From assembly GCA_900545265.1 (NCBI GenBank), contig UQYI01000014.1:1-64000 (forward strand): a stretch of 64,000 nucleotides of DNA. The letters run 5' to 3'. The notes under the pieces are model-generated. The model was not told the origin of the DNA. It did no database searches and saw only the letters and a list, made by a program, of their open reading frames with translations. Both the position numbers and the translations under genes were made by a program. Shown here piece by piece: positions 43,739-52,718 of the stretch; position 1 is the stretch's first letter, and every line of letters begins with the position of its first letter. This DNA is from an uncultured Eubacteriales bacterium (GTDB taxonomy: Bacteria > Bacillota > Clostridia > Christensenellales > CAG-138).

Positions 43739-44097
43739 AGGCGCTCCCTTCTTTTTATAAAGTCTTAACCTTTTTAGTATATCACATGGGGAACAAAAGT
43801 AAAGCACTCCTCTTGACGGAAAAGTGCATTGCCATGAGAAAAGGTAAATGCAGTCTGCCTATGATGCAGCTTCACGGTTCTCCATGCAGAGTATCCTTAC
43901 AGGAACTGGGAATCTTGTAACGGGAATCCTTCTCCATTTTCTGTGATGCCTGCTGCGAGATCAGTCCTGAATGCATCCGTGTACCGTGTTCATAACTTAT
44001 CATCCGCAGGCCAAAAAAGCAGGAAGCTAAAACCCCCGTTGGGAATACGGTCATGCCGCATTTCAACGGGGGTAAGCCGGGCGGCGTATTGCCGCCT
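43739..44097. other. Intergenic between two minus-strand units
   Basis: It holds the terminator of the Na/Pi gene on its left-hand side and, near 43,790, the upstream region of the hydrolase fusion. A 91-codon minus-strand frame crosses it but overlaps the Na/Pi gene, has no recognisable content and is not called. Confidence 0.5.
44028..44073 (-). terminator. Terminator of the Na/Pi gene
   Basis: ACCCCCGTTG and CAACGGGGGT form a perfect 10-base stem with a long loop, followed on the minus strand by TTTT. Confidence 0.7.
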
Positions 44098-45840
44098 TTA
44101 TACATCGTACTTCTGCATATATGCCTGATAAGCGGACTGATACCCATCGTTGCCCGTCTTCGCCTTTTTTAAGGTTTCATGCAGGTTCAGGGTATGTTCG
44201 GCGTTGTCTATGACACAGCCGGCAATGTTGGAACAATGATCGCTGACGCGTTCCATATTGGTCAGCAGATCCGACCAGACGAACCCTACCTCTACAGAAC
44301 ACTTTCCTTTTTGCATCCGCAGAATATGATCCGTGCGGAGCTGCTCTTTCAGGCCGTCAATAACCTGTTCCAAAGGTTCCACCCTGGAAGCCGCCTCCAT
44401 ATCCGACCGGACAAATGCGGTTTGTGCCAGCGTTAAAACCTCATCCACAGCCTTTGCCATGACCTTGTATTCCTTCATGGCATCCTGCGTCAACGACAGC
44501 TTCTTATCCCGAAGCTCTTCCGCAGATCCCAGAATGTTCACCGCATGGTCGGAAATGCGCTCATAATCCCCGATCACCTTGAGCAGTGCGGTTGCTTCCT
44601 CGCTTTCTTCCTGACTGAGCTTTGAAGAACTGACCTTGATCAAATAGGTCCCCAGTATATCCTCATATGTATCGCATTTGCTTTCGGCCTGCCGTATTTC
44701 ATCGGCTGCACCCGGCGTATACTTTTCAATGCTCAACAGTGATTTTCTTAAAGCATTTACAGCGCAATCTGCCATTTTCACCGCCACAGCTCTGCTTTGT
44801 GCCAGCGCCAGAGACGGCGTAGCCAGCAGACGCTCATCCAGTTCGTTGGCCTTTTCCTTTTCTTTGGAATCTGGTACAAGCCGGCATACAAGCTTTTCCA
44901 GCAGATCCCCAAAGGGAAGCAGCAGCAGCGTACACAGTACATTGAACACCGAATGGATAACGGCGATCCCCAACAGCGATGCCGATGCTTCCAGAATGGC
45001 AGGTGCAAAAACTGCTTTTATAATGCAATAAACCGTGAGCCAGACTGCCGTGCCGATCACATTGAAAGACAGATGCACCATGGCTGCGCGTTTTGCATTT
45101 TTGTTGGCGCCCACCGAAGAGATCAGCGCAGTAACACAGGTGCCGATGTTCTGCCCCATGATGATCGGCACAGCCGCCCCGTAAGATACGGCGCCTGTTG
45201 AAGTCAGCGCCTGCAGTATGCCTACGGAAGCCGAGCTTGACTGTATGATGGCCGTAACGATGGCGCCTACAAGAACGCCCAGCACCGGATTGGTGAACAT
45301 AAGAAACATTTGCTCGAATTCCGGGATGTCTTTCAGCCCGGATACGGCGCCGGACATGGTTTCCATGCCGAACATCAAAGTTGCAAATCCCAGCAGGATC
45401 AGCCCCGTATCCTTCTTTTTATCCGCTTTGCAGAACATGTAAAAGATAATGCCTACAAGCGCCAGAATCGGCGTAAAGGAAGAAGGCTTCAAAAGCTGCA
45501 CCCACATGTTTCCACTGTCGATCCCCGCAAGGCTCAGTATCCAGGCGGTAACCGTGGTGCCGATGTTGGCGCCCATAATGACATGGATGGACTGGCGCAG
45601 CGTCATAATGCCCGAATTTACAAAGCCCACCACCATGACTGTGGTGGCGGAAGAGCTTTGAATGATCGCAGTTACTCCCAGACCGGTCAAAAGACCTGCC
45701 GCTTTGCTGCCTGTCAGTTTTCCCAATACGATTTTAAGTTCTCTTCCGGCTCTGCGCTCCAGCGCCTGACCCATAAGACTCATTCCAAACAGGAACAGGC
45801 AAAGCCCGCCGATCATGGTTAAAAAATCGAAAATACTCAT
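44098..45840 (-). CDS. Na/Pi-cotransporter family protein with PhoU domain
   Basis: This 580-residue protein has about eight to ten membrane segments and the duplicated family motif (TAIIQSSSATTV and TAIIQSSSASVG), followed by a soluble C-terminal PhoU-like helical domain from about residue 345. It would couple sodium entry to phosphate transport, although some relatives transport other anions. The ATG is preceded by GAGGA. It is divergent from an HTH regulator. Confidence 0.9.
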   Translation of the reverse strand: MSIFDFLTMIGGLCLFLFGMSLMGQALERRAGRELKIVLGKLTGSKAAGLLTGLGVTAIIQSSSATTVMVVGFVNSGIMTLRQSIHVIMGANIGTTVTAWILSLAGIDSGNMWVQLLKPSSFTPILALVGIIFYMFCKADKKKDTGLILLGFATLMFGMETMSGAVSGLKDIPEFEQMFLMFTNPVLGVLVGAIVTAIIQSSSASVGILQALTSTGAVSYGAAVPIIMGQNIGTCVTALISSVGANKNAKRAAMVHLSFNVIGTAVWLTVYCIIKAVFAPAILEASASLLGIAVIHSVFNVLCTLLLLPFGDLLEKLVCRLVPDSKEKEKANELDERLLATPSLALAQSRAVAVKMADCAVNALRKSLLSIEKYTPGAADEIRQAESKCDTYEDILGTYLIKVSSSKLSQEESEEATALLKVIGDYERISDHAVNILGSAEELRDKKLSLTQDAMKEYKVMAKAVDEVLTLAQTAFVRSDMEAASRVEPLEQVIDGLKEQLRTDHILRMQKGKCSVEVGFVWSDLLTNMERVSDHCSNIAGCVIDNAEHTLNLHETLKKAKTGNDGYQSAYQAYMQKYDV

Positions 45841-46022
45841 TTTCCTCACACTCCCGATTTTACAGTAGCAGGCAGACGTCAAATCGGGTATCATTCTATT
45901 GTAAAATCCAGGTAAAATCGTAAAACTGTTTGCTGCATTCAAATGCCCGACATTTTACGGAAAGCCATTTTCCGGCAGCCGGATTTTCTCTGTTTATGCC
46001 GCCTTTAGAGGATGTTACTTTA

Positions 46023-46057
46023 CGTTGCTTGCCGCAACGAAGGAATTTCGATAGAAT
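46023..46057 (+). promoter_or_regulatory. Promoter with overlapping inverted repeat, HTH gene
   Basis: TTGCCG (46,029-46,034) and TAGAAT (46,052-46,057) are spaced by 17 bases. A perfect inverted repeat CGTTGC-5-GCAACG (46,023-46,039) covers the -35 element, a plausible operator for the regulator encoded just downstream. Confidence 0.5.
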
Positions 46058-46088
46058 ACCGGCAGCAAAAGAAAGGAGCCTTTCGGAA

Positions 46089-46598
46089 TTGTTGAGTGAA
46101 AATATTAAAACCTTCAGAAAAGCAAAAGGACTTTCACAGGAGGAACTGGCCGTAAAACTGAACGTAGTGCGGCAAACCATATCCAAATGGGAACAGGGGC
46201 TGTCGGTTCCGGATTCCGCTATGCTGATCGCTCTGTCGCAAACACTGGAGACCCCCGTGAGCACACTGCTGGGAGAAACCGTAACGAAGCCGGAAGCGGA
46301 TGACCTGAAAGCTATCTGTGAAAAACTGGAAGTCATAAATTTGCAGCTTGCACAGAGAAAGATCCGCAGAAGAAAACTGCTGCATTGGCTGTTTATCCTG
46401 CTGTGTGGTGCCACGACAGCGGTTTTTGTATTCCTGGCCATATCTGCCAGCCCCTATCTGGACTGGAATTACAATGATCCGGAGACTGCCGTTTTCGGGG
46501 CAGCCTTTCACGCCTTTGAGTGGGTGTTTGTCAGGGCGGCACCGGTGATCCTGATCGGCTCCGTCATAGGGATGCTCCTGACGCGAAAGGAGCGCTGA
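46089..46598 (+). CDS. HTH regulator with membrane anchor
   Basis: This protein of about 169 residues has an N-terminal XRE-family helix-turn-helix (KAKGLSQEELAVKLN, then RQTISKWEQG), a short linker, and two C-terminal hydrophobic segments (LLHWLFILLCGATTAVFVFL, and a second near the end). It is a membrane-tethered DNA-binding protein of a kind common in Clostridia. The start is a TTG 10 bases after AAAGGAG, and a second TTG follows immediately; the frame is open further upstream but across the promoter. It may control itself and the divergent Na/Pi gene. Confidence 0.8.
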   Translation: MLSENIKTFRKAKGLSQEELAVKLNVVRQTISKWEQGLSVPDSAMLIALSQTLETPVSTLLGETVTKPEADDLKAICEKLEVINLQLAQRKIRRRKLLHWLFILLCGATTAVFVFLAISASPYLDWNYNDPETAVFGAAFHAFEWVFVRAAPVILIGSVIGMLLTRKER

Positions 46599-46652
46599 GC
46601 TCTTCTTTACAGTGCCCCTCTTGCCTGATCTGTCATTTGCGATCCTTAATGC

Positions 46653-46679
46653 AAAAAGACTCCCATGGGGAGCCTTTTT
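46653..46679. terminator. Bidirectional terminator
   Basis: AAAAAG-CTCCC and GGGAG-CTTTTT arms lie between the convergent HTH and glycosidase genes, with A and T tracts on both sides. Confidence 0.8.
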
Positions 46680-46707
46680 GTTATATTCGTATTTGCTCAA
46701 AGATCCG

Positions 46708-49185
46708 TCAGTCCCGGCGAATATTATAGGTGGTGTCAATACCGTCGTTATAGATGGGATCCTCCAGACTGGGCACCTGCTCGCTGTAGCCAAAGATCAC
46801 TCCATCCGGCATATGCCGCTGCTTGCTGTAGTTCGCCACGTTGCCGTGGGAGTTCAGCTGTTCTCCCATGAAGATCATGCAGGCAGATACGCCTCCGTCC
46901 ATATTGAATGCGTTCCGGCAGCCCATATCCTTGAACATCCGGGCAAATTCCGTCAAGGTCACGCCTACGCTGTATTCGCTCCTGCGGCCGTCTACTACAA
47001 TGGCTACAAAATGACCGGGCTCTACCATGCCCACGCCGCAGCGGGGATTGGCCTTGCCCACATGGGATTTTGCGATCTCTTCTTCGCTGATTTCCCCATC
47101 ACGCAGCAGAATGGGTCCAAAGGCATAGGTGTTCTCATATCCCGCAGCCAAAAGCCCTTCGGCGGTATAGCTTCTGGCAGAAAACACATCCATCTCCGGC
47201 CTGTCACTGGCAAAGGCGGCGACAGAGCCTTTATTGGAAGCGGAATAGATCCGTCCGTCCCGCAGGATGGCGCCCTTTATATCCGCTTCCATGTGGAGCA
47301 TATTGTCTCCGGTGACCAGCAGTACGGCCTTGTTCAGCCGGGCCATCTTCCAGGGCATCAAAGGCGTGCGTCCTGTTCTGCCTTCGTTGCCGAAAGCGGG
47401 GCGAAAGGCATTAGCGCCCTGCATATAAATATCTGCCACAAACCAGACCAGGGGGCGGCTGTCGGCATGTCGGGTGATCTCCACAGACAGGGTCTGGCTT
47501 TTGTAGCTCCAATGCCCGTTTTCCACATCCGCCGTGATCTCTTCTTCTGCTCCCTTCGGAAGGAACTTATCTGTCCATTTTCCCGGCTGCGCTGTTTCTT
47601 CCGGCACTTCTGGAAGGGGACTTTCCTCCGGGACGGCGGTGGGAGAAGGCTCCGGCGCAGATTCCGGTGCGGCACTGGGAGCGGCTGTTGAAACGACTGC
47701 GGCGGCCTGCCGGGCCGATTCCATTTCCCGGATGGATCTTGCCCCCAGCAGAGCGCAAAGCAGCCCGATACATACCGGAACCAGAACCAATAGCCACAGG
47801 GGCATATCCTCAAACTTGAACTGCTTCAATAAATACAGGGCGCTTCCGGCCAAAGCTCCCAGCACCACACCGCCCAAAAGCCAGAACATGGGACGGCTCC
47901 ACAGGGACGATGATTTCTCCTCCGGTTCCGGTGCTTCTTTCTGCTCAGGAGTGGCAGCAGGTACAGGGGCGGGGGTCGCCGTAGGCTCCAGTGTGGGGGA
48001 GGGTGAAGGGGAAGCCGTAGGCACGGGGCTATGCAGGGGTGCATAGTCCACTGCAGAAAACAGACTGCTCCCCTTCGGTTCTCCCTGCAGGCAGGTAAAA
48101 TCTCCTCGTTCCTCTACAGAAAAGTCGAAGGACGCCAAAGAGCGGTAACAGACATCATAGATATTTTGAGCCGTTTCCCGGGCGGATCTGTCTGCATACA
48201 GGCCTAAGGGGGCTTCCATATCTGCCGACAGTGTGCCGCTGCCCATGCCCTTTGCCAGCAGCAAACCCTGCCAGCCGCTTTTTGCTGCTGCGGCAGCTCC
48301 GTCTACAGCGGCTTTCCCCGTCAGAGCAGTCTGTGCCTCGCCCATGCTGCGGGTCTTGCGCTCCTCATCCTTATAGGAAACCAGCCGTTCTCCCTCCTCC
48401 TCAAAGGAAAGCAGAACATGTGGAGAATAGGCAAGCAGAAGTTTTTCCACCAGCGTGCCGGGGTTGGTGCGCCAGTTTCCGCGCAGATATTCAACCTCCC
48501 GGTTCCGCCCGGTCTCCACTCCCAGGTACACGGGGTAATGCTTCATGCCCAGCGCCCACAGGGCCTCCAGTCCTTCTTCCTGCCGCTGACGGGAATAGGC
48601 ACTTATATAAGTGATGGACAGAGGGATCCCGTCGTTCAGGCACAATGGTACCAGCCCGCCAAAATATAAAAGTTCATCCCCCGGGTATCCGCATAAGAGC
48701 ATATAGGCAGGCGTTTCCATAGGCGGTTTCCACTGCTGCAAAGCATCAGGCAGCCGCCCGGGGCCGTAAAATTCCAATCCGCATACTGTCGCCTTTGCAG
48801 AAAAGGTCAGTTCCAGTCCCATTGCATTCTGAGGCGCAGACACATACACATTGACAAAAGCCGGGGTCAGAGTCTCACGGGAAAGAGTATTTCCCGCCTC
48901 GTCCAACCAGGCAAGGGCCACCTCTCCCGGCAGCCGCTGCCATTGGATATAGACTCCCTGCGGCGGCTCTTTCACCCGGGCCAGCAGCCGGTTTCCGGCT
49001 TTAAAATCCACATAGGTGCTGATACGGCCGTCCTGCAGCAGAGACAGATCCTTCTGCTGCTCCGGAACATCCAACTCTGCTTCCAGCCGGGAAGCCGAAG
49101 TTTCTTCTTCTCCTGCCGCTGCAACAGGCAGACAAAGCAGGAGCAGGCACAGAAGCAGAATAAGAAGCCGTTTCATTTGGCGCAT
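46708..49185 (-). CDS. PIG-L-like / phosphodiester glycosidase membrane protein
   Basis: This 825-residue protein has a signal peptide (1-24) and a discoidin-like beta region. A PIG-L/LmbE-like domain (about 155-345) has YPGDE near 167-171 where active members have HPDDE. A Pro/Thr linker follows, then two membrane helices (about 430-481), a second Pro/Ser linker and a C-terminal NAGPA domain (about 560-825, with FGPILLRDG and NMDGGVSACM). NAGPA domains cut sugar phosphodiesters and act at the cell surface. The first His and an Asp of the PIG-L metal site are replaced, so that domain may only bind sugar. Confidence 0.8.
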   Translation of the reverse strand: MRQMKRLLILLLCLLLLCLPVAAAGEEETSASRLEAELDVPEQQKDLSLLQDGRISTYVDFKAGNRLLARVKEPPQGVYIQWQRLPGEVALAWLDEAGNTLSRETLTPAFVNVYVSAPQNAMGLELTFSAKATVCGLEFYGPGRLPDALQQWKPPMETPAYMLLCGYPGDELLYFGGLVPLCLNDGIPLSITYISAYSRQRQEEGLEALWALGMKHYPVYLGVETGRNREVEYLRGNWRTNPGTLVEKLLLAYSPHVLLSFEEEGERLVSYKDEERKTRSMGEAQTALTGKAAVDGAAAAAKSGWQGLLLAKGMGSGTLSADMEAPLGLYADRSARETAQNIYDVCYRSLASFDFSVEERGDFTCLQGEPKGSSLFSAVDYAPLHSPVPTASPSPSPTLEPTATPAPVPAATPEQKEAPEPEEKSSSLWSRPMFWLLGGVVLGALAGSALYLLKQFKFEDMPLWLLVLVPVCIGLLCALLGARSIREMESARQAAAVVSTAAPSAAPESAPEPSPTAVPEESPLPEVPEETAQPGKWTDKFLPKGAEEEITADVENGHWSYKSQTLSVEITRHADSRPLVWFVADIYMQGANAFRPAFGNEGRTGRTPLMPWKMARLNKAVLLVTGDNMLHMEADIKGAILRDGRIYSASNKGSVAAFASDRPEMDVFSARSYTAEGLLAAGYENTYAFGPILLRDGEISEEEIAKSHVGKANPRCGVGMVEPGHFVAIVVDGRRSEYSVGVTLTEFARMFKDMGCRNAFNMDGGVSACMIFMGEQLNSHGNVANYSKQRHMPDGVIFGYSEQVPSLEDPIYNDGIDTTYNIRRD

Positions 49186-49400
49186 GGGGGATACCCATCC
49201 TTTCTTGGGAAACTGGACGGCCGGAAAACCCGGCGCAAGTGCAGCCAGTATACCATGAATAAAAGGTTTTTGCCATAGCCGAAGAAGATCCTGCCGTATT
49301 TTTTACATCTTAATCGACTTTTCCCTACATAAACTGCTTTTCCATGTTCCGCACCCATGGTATACTACAGAATGATGAAATAGTTTTGGGAGGAAAGCGC

Positions 49401-49745
49401 TTGGAATACTGCCTGCTTTTGTTCGCTTTGCTTTTTATTATCTTCTTTCCCATGCTGGAAAGGAGAAGGCAGGCGGTCATATATGCGAACAGGAAAAGGG
49501 CAAGAACCCGGAAGGAGAATACAGCTATGGAAATGCTTGCAAAGCAGTTTATCGGTAAGGAATGTCTTGTCTACACCGTCACGGATACCATGGGCAGTAT
49601 ACAGGGCACCGTTAAAGAAGTGACCGGCGGCGGACTTATTCTGGAATGTAGCGATGGCCTGCAGGCCGTCAATCTGGAATATGTGACCCGCATCCGGGAA
49701 TATCCCCGAAACGCAAAGGGAAAGAAAAAAGCTTTTTTTGCATGA
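49401..49745 (+). CDS. Small membrane-anchored DUF6897-like protein
   Basis: This 114-residue protein has one N-terminal hydrophobic segment (YCLLLFALLFIIFFPML), a basic stretch, and a small C-terminal beta domain (ECLVYTVTDTMGSIQGTVKE) resembling the DUF6897 family. The start is a TTG with GGGAGGAAAG 7 bases upstream. An earlier in-frame ATG lies before the predicted transcription start (TATACT at 49,361). No function is known. It precedes a methyltransferase gene by 24 bases and is probably co-transcribed. Confidence 0.65.
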   Translation: MEYCLLLFALLFIIFFPMLERRRQAVIYANRKRARTRKENTAMEMLAKQFIGKECLVYTVTDTMGSIQGTVKEVTGGGLILECSDGLQAVNLEYVTRIREYPRNAKGKKKAFFA

Positions 49746-49769
49746 CCCCGCATTTTTAGGAGAAGAAAT

Positions 49770-50633
49770 ATGTTTTTAGCCAAAGATTGGAAGGATTTTG
49801 CAATTCTGGATGCCGGTAACGGCAACAAACTGGAACGCTGGGGCGATGTGACCCTCCTGCGGCCGGACCCCCAGGCGGTGTGGCCCATGGAACCACATAC
49901 TGCCGATACCGTATATCTGCGGGCCAGTACCGGCGGCGGTCATTGGGAATACGCCCGGGAGCTGCCGGAAAGCTGGAAGATCCGCTATAAGGGGCTGACT
50001 TTTGTGGTGCGGCCTACGGGCTTCAAGCACACGGGGCTGTTCCCCGAACAGGCGGTAAACTGGGACTTTATGGCCGGAGAGATCGGCCGGTATATGCAGA
50101 CCCGCGGCAAAGCTCCCCGGGTGCTGAATCTGTTTGCCTATACGGGGGGCGCTACCTGCGCCTGCGCCAAAGCCGGGGCACAGGTAGTGCATGTGGACGC
50201 CGCCAAGGGTATGGTGCAATGGGCCAAAGACAATGCCGCCGCTTCCGGATTGGAAGAGGCGCCCATCCGCTATATCGTGGATGACTGCCTGAAGTTTGTC
50301 CGCCGGGAACAGCGCCGGGGCAATTTCTATGAGGGTATCCTTATGGATCCTCCCAGCTACGGCCGGGGCCCGGGCGGAGAAATGTGGAAGATAGAAACGG
50401 GACTGTATGAGCTGGTGCAGGAATGTGTAAAGATCCTCTCCCCGGATCCCTGCTTCTTTTTGATCAACAGCTACACCACGGGACTGGCCCCTTCGGTGCT
50501 CAAAAACGTCCTTACGGTGGCTCTGCCCGCGGGGATTGTCCAGGCAGAGGAGGTGGGCCTGCCTATTCGCCGGGAAGATCTGGTGCTGCCCTGCGGGGCC
50601 ACCGGCCGCTGGATGCCGTGCAGTCATGCTTAA
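49770..50633 (+). CDS. RlmI-like SAM-dependent rRNA methyltransferase
   Basis: This 287-residue class I methyltransferase has the SAM loop NLFAYTGGATCACAKAGA, an acidic strand end HVDAAKG and the catalytic-region motif MDPPSYGRG. These are features of the RlmI/RlmK group that modifies 23S rRNA bases. The PUA domain of long RlmI forms is missing. It lies upstream of a pseudouridine synthase gene, an RNA-modification neighbourhood. The target base is not readable. Confidence 0.88.
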   Translation: MFLAKDWKDFAILDAGNGNKLERWGDVTLLRPDPQAVWPMEPHTADTVYLRASTGGGHWEYARELPESWKIRYKGLTFVVRPTGFKHTGLFPEQAVNWDFMAGEIGRYMQTRGKAPRVLNLFAYTGGATCACAKAGAQVVHVDAAKGMVQWAKDNAAASGLEEAPIRYIVDDCLKFVRREQRRGNFYEGILMDPPSYGRGPGGEMWKIETGLYELVQECVKILSPDPCFFLINSYTTGLAPSVLKNVLTVALPAGIVQAEEVGLPIRREDLVLPCGATGRWMPCSHA

Positions 50634-50687
50634 AAAGTGACGGAGCTGGCCTGACTATATGCCCATAAACCAGAAAAAGGAGCCGTT

Positions 50688-51983
50688 TTGAAGGTTTTAT
50701 ATGAAGACAATCACCTGCTGGTGGTGGAAAAACCGGTGAATGTGCCCGTACAAGGGGATGCTTCCGGGGATATGGATCTGCTCACCGCCTGTAAGGCTTA
50801 TATCAAGGAGAAGTATCATAAGCCCGGCGAAGTATATCTGGGGCTGGTGCATCGGCTGGACAGACCCGTGGGGGGCGTAATGGTTTTTGCCCGCACCAGC
50901 AAGGCAGCCGCCCGGCTGACAGAGCAATTTAAAAGCCGCCGGGCCAAAAAGCGCTATGCAGCCATAGTGGAAGGGACGGCGCCGGCTTTCGGAAAGCTTA
51001 CCGACTGGCTGTATAAAGACGAAAAGACCAACACCGTTTCCGTAACGGCTCCGGGGGTGCCCGGTTCCAAGGAAGCGCGCTTGTCCTTCCGCACTCTGAA
51101 CCGTGCGCCGGGGTTGTCTTTACTGGATGTATCCCTTATGAGCGGCCGGCCCCATCAGATCCGGGTGCAGCTGTGTCACATGGGCTGCCCCATTCTGGGG
51201 GATCAGCGGTACAACCCTGCCGCCCGGCCCGGCTCCCAGATCCGCCTGTGGGCCTATGCCCTGACTTTGCAGCACCCCACGCTGGGAGAAAGCATGACCT
51301 TTTACTCCCTGCCTCCATGGAAAGAATTCCCCGCCACGGTAAAATACCTCCCGGCCTTCGAAGCGGGGGCCGTGCTCTATGAGGATGAAAATATTCTTGT
51401 AGCAGACAAGAACCCCGGTACCGAGGTGGAGAGCGATCTTTTATATCAGCTCAGCGCCGTAAGCGCCCCGCTGTACCCCGTCCACCGACTGGACAGCAAT
51501 ACACAGGGACTGGTGGTTTTTGCCCGGAACGAACAAAGCCGCATTGCCCTGGAGGAAGCCTTTTTCCACCACGAAACGAAGAAGGTTTATGAAGCGGTGC
51601 TCTTTGGCATCCCGGCGGAAAAAAGCGGCCGGCTGATCCACTATGCCCTGAAGGAGGAAGGGGAACGGCCCATGCGCCTTGTAAAAGAAGGTATCCCCGG
51701 GGCCTTACGTATGGAGCTTGCCTATCAGGTAGAGGCCGTAAAGCCTCCGTTGTGCAAGGTGCGCATCCGGCTGTTTACCGGTCGCACGCACCAGATCCGT
51801 CTGCAGATGGCGGCATTGGGCTGCCCCGTGCTAGGGGACGACAAATACGGCAGTTTTGAAGCCAACCGCCGCTTTCGCCAACGGGCGCAGCTGCTTCTGG
51901 CCAGAGAGCTGACGGTATTGGGACAAACCTTCATCAGTCCCAGGGAACTCCCCTGGGAAGAATTGACCCAAAAGGAAGAATAG
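50688..51983 (+). CDS. Tandem RluA-type pseudouridine synthase
   Basis: This 431-residue protein has two RluA catalytic domains in a row. The first has LVHRLDRPVGG with catalytic Asp 58 and SGRPHQIRVQ; the second has VHRLDSNTQG with Asp 269 and TGRTHQIRLQ. Single-domain RluA proteins are 220-320 residues, and no S4 domain is present. Both catalytic aspartates and both basic loops are kept, so two active sites are expected, perhaps for two different uridines in rRNA or tRNA. The start is a TTG after AAAAAGGAG. The TcdA gene starts 2 bases after the stop. Confidence 0.9.
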   Translation: MKVLYEDNHLLVVEKPVNVPVQGDASGDMDLLTACKAYIKEKYHKPGEVYLGLVHRLDRPVGGVMVFARTSKAAARLTEQFKSRRAKKRYAAIVEGTAPAFGKLTDWLYKDEKTNTVSVTAPGVPGSKEARLSFRTLNRAPGLSLLDVSLMSGRPHQIRVQLCHMGCPILGDQRYNPAARPGSQIRLWAYALTLQHPTLGESMTFYSLPPWKEFPATVKYLPAFEAGAVLYEDENILVADKNPGTEVESDLLYQLSAVSAPLYPVHRLDSNTQGLVVFARNEQSRIALEEAFFHHETKKVYEAVLFGIPAEKSGRLIHYALKEEGERPMRLVKEGIPGALRMELAYQVEAVKPPLCKVRIRLFTGRTHQIRLQMAALGCPVLGDDKYGSFEANRRFRQRAQLLLARELTVLGQTFISPRELPWEELTQKEE

Positions 51984-51985
51984 CT

Positions 51986-52678
51986 ATGGCAGAAAATATA
52001 TCTCCTTTCCTCACTCGCACGGCTCTTCTGCTGGGGCAGGAGGCAGTGCAGCGGCTGCAGGACAAAACCGTTGTGCAGGCAGGCCTGGGGGGTGTTGGCG
52101 GCAGCTGCGCCGAAGCCCTGTGCCGCAGCGGTCTGGGCGCCATGCACCTGATAGATGGGGATTATGTAGAACCCAGCAACCTGAACCGGCAGCTTTTTGC
52201 CGCCAAATCCACCCTGGGCCTGCCCAAGACCGAAGCGGCACGGAGGCGGCTGGAGGACGTATCCGACTGCCGCATCAGCGTACATTTTGGACGGATCACC
52301 CCGGAGAATGTCGATTCACTGCTGCCTCCCTGCGATTATATCATCGATGCCATCGACGATATCCCCGGGAAGCTGGCTCTTATCGAGACCGCCCGCAGGC
52401 GGAACGTACCCATCCTGTGCTGCATGGGGGCGGGGAACCGTCTGGACGGCGGAGCCTTTTCCGTGGTGGATCTGTTTTCCACACAGGGCTGCCGCTTGGC
52501 TCGGCGTATGCGGCAGGAACTGCGTAAGCGGGGCATTACCCGGTTGGATGTAGTATTTTCTCCGGAGAAAGCTACCCGGCAGGAGGGGCAAACTACCATA
52601 GGCAGCCTGTGCCCCGTGACCAACGCCGCCGGGCTGACGGCGGCCAATTTTGTCCTGCTGCAGCTTTTACAAAGCTGA
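51986..52678 (+). CDS. tcdA: tRNA threonylcarbamoyladenosine dehydratase TcdA
   Basis: This 230-residue ThiF/MoeB/E1-like enzyme has the ATP-binding loop GLGGVGG and YVEPSNLNRQLF, and an acidic DAIDD segment. It cyclises N6-threonylcarbamoyladenosine at position 37 of tRNA using ATP. It fits the RNA-modification genes upstream, and its start follows directly on their stop. Confidence 0.88.
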   Translation: MAENISPFLTRTALLLGQEAVQRLQDKTVVQAGLGGVGGSCAEALCRSGLGAMHLIDGDYVEPSNLNRQLFAAKSTLGLPKTEAARRRLEDVSDCRISVHFGRITPENVDSLLPPCDYIIDAIDDIPGKLALIETARRRNVPILCCMGAGNRLDGGAFSVVDLFSTQGCRLARRMRQELRKRGITRLDVVFSPEKATRQEGQTTIGSLCPVTNAAGLTAANFVLLQLLQS

Positions 52679-52718
52679 ATGCAATAAAGAACCCGGAAAC
52701 GGTAGAAAGGAGTTTTCC

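Noticed and set aside
43872..44147. A 91-codon minus-strand gene after the Na/Pi gene
   Set aside because: It overlaps the end of that gene and runs through its terminator.
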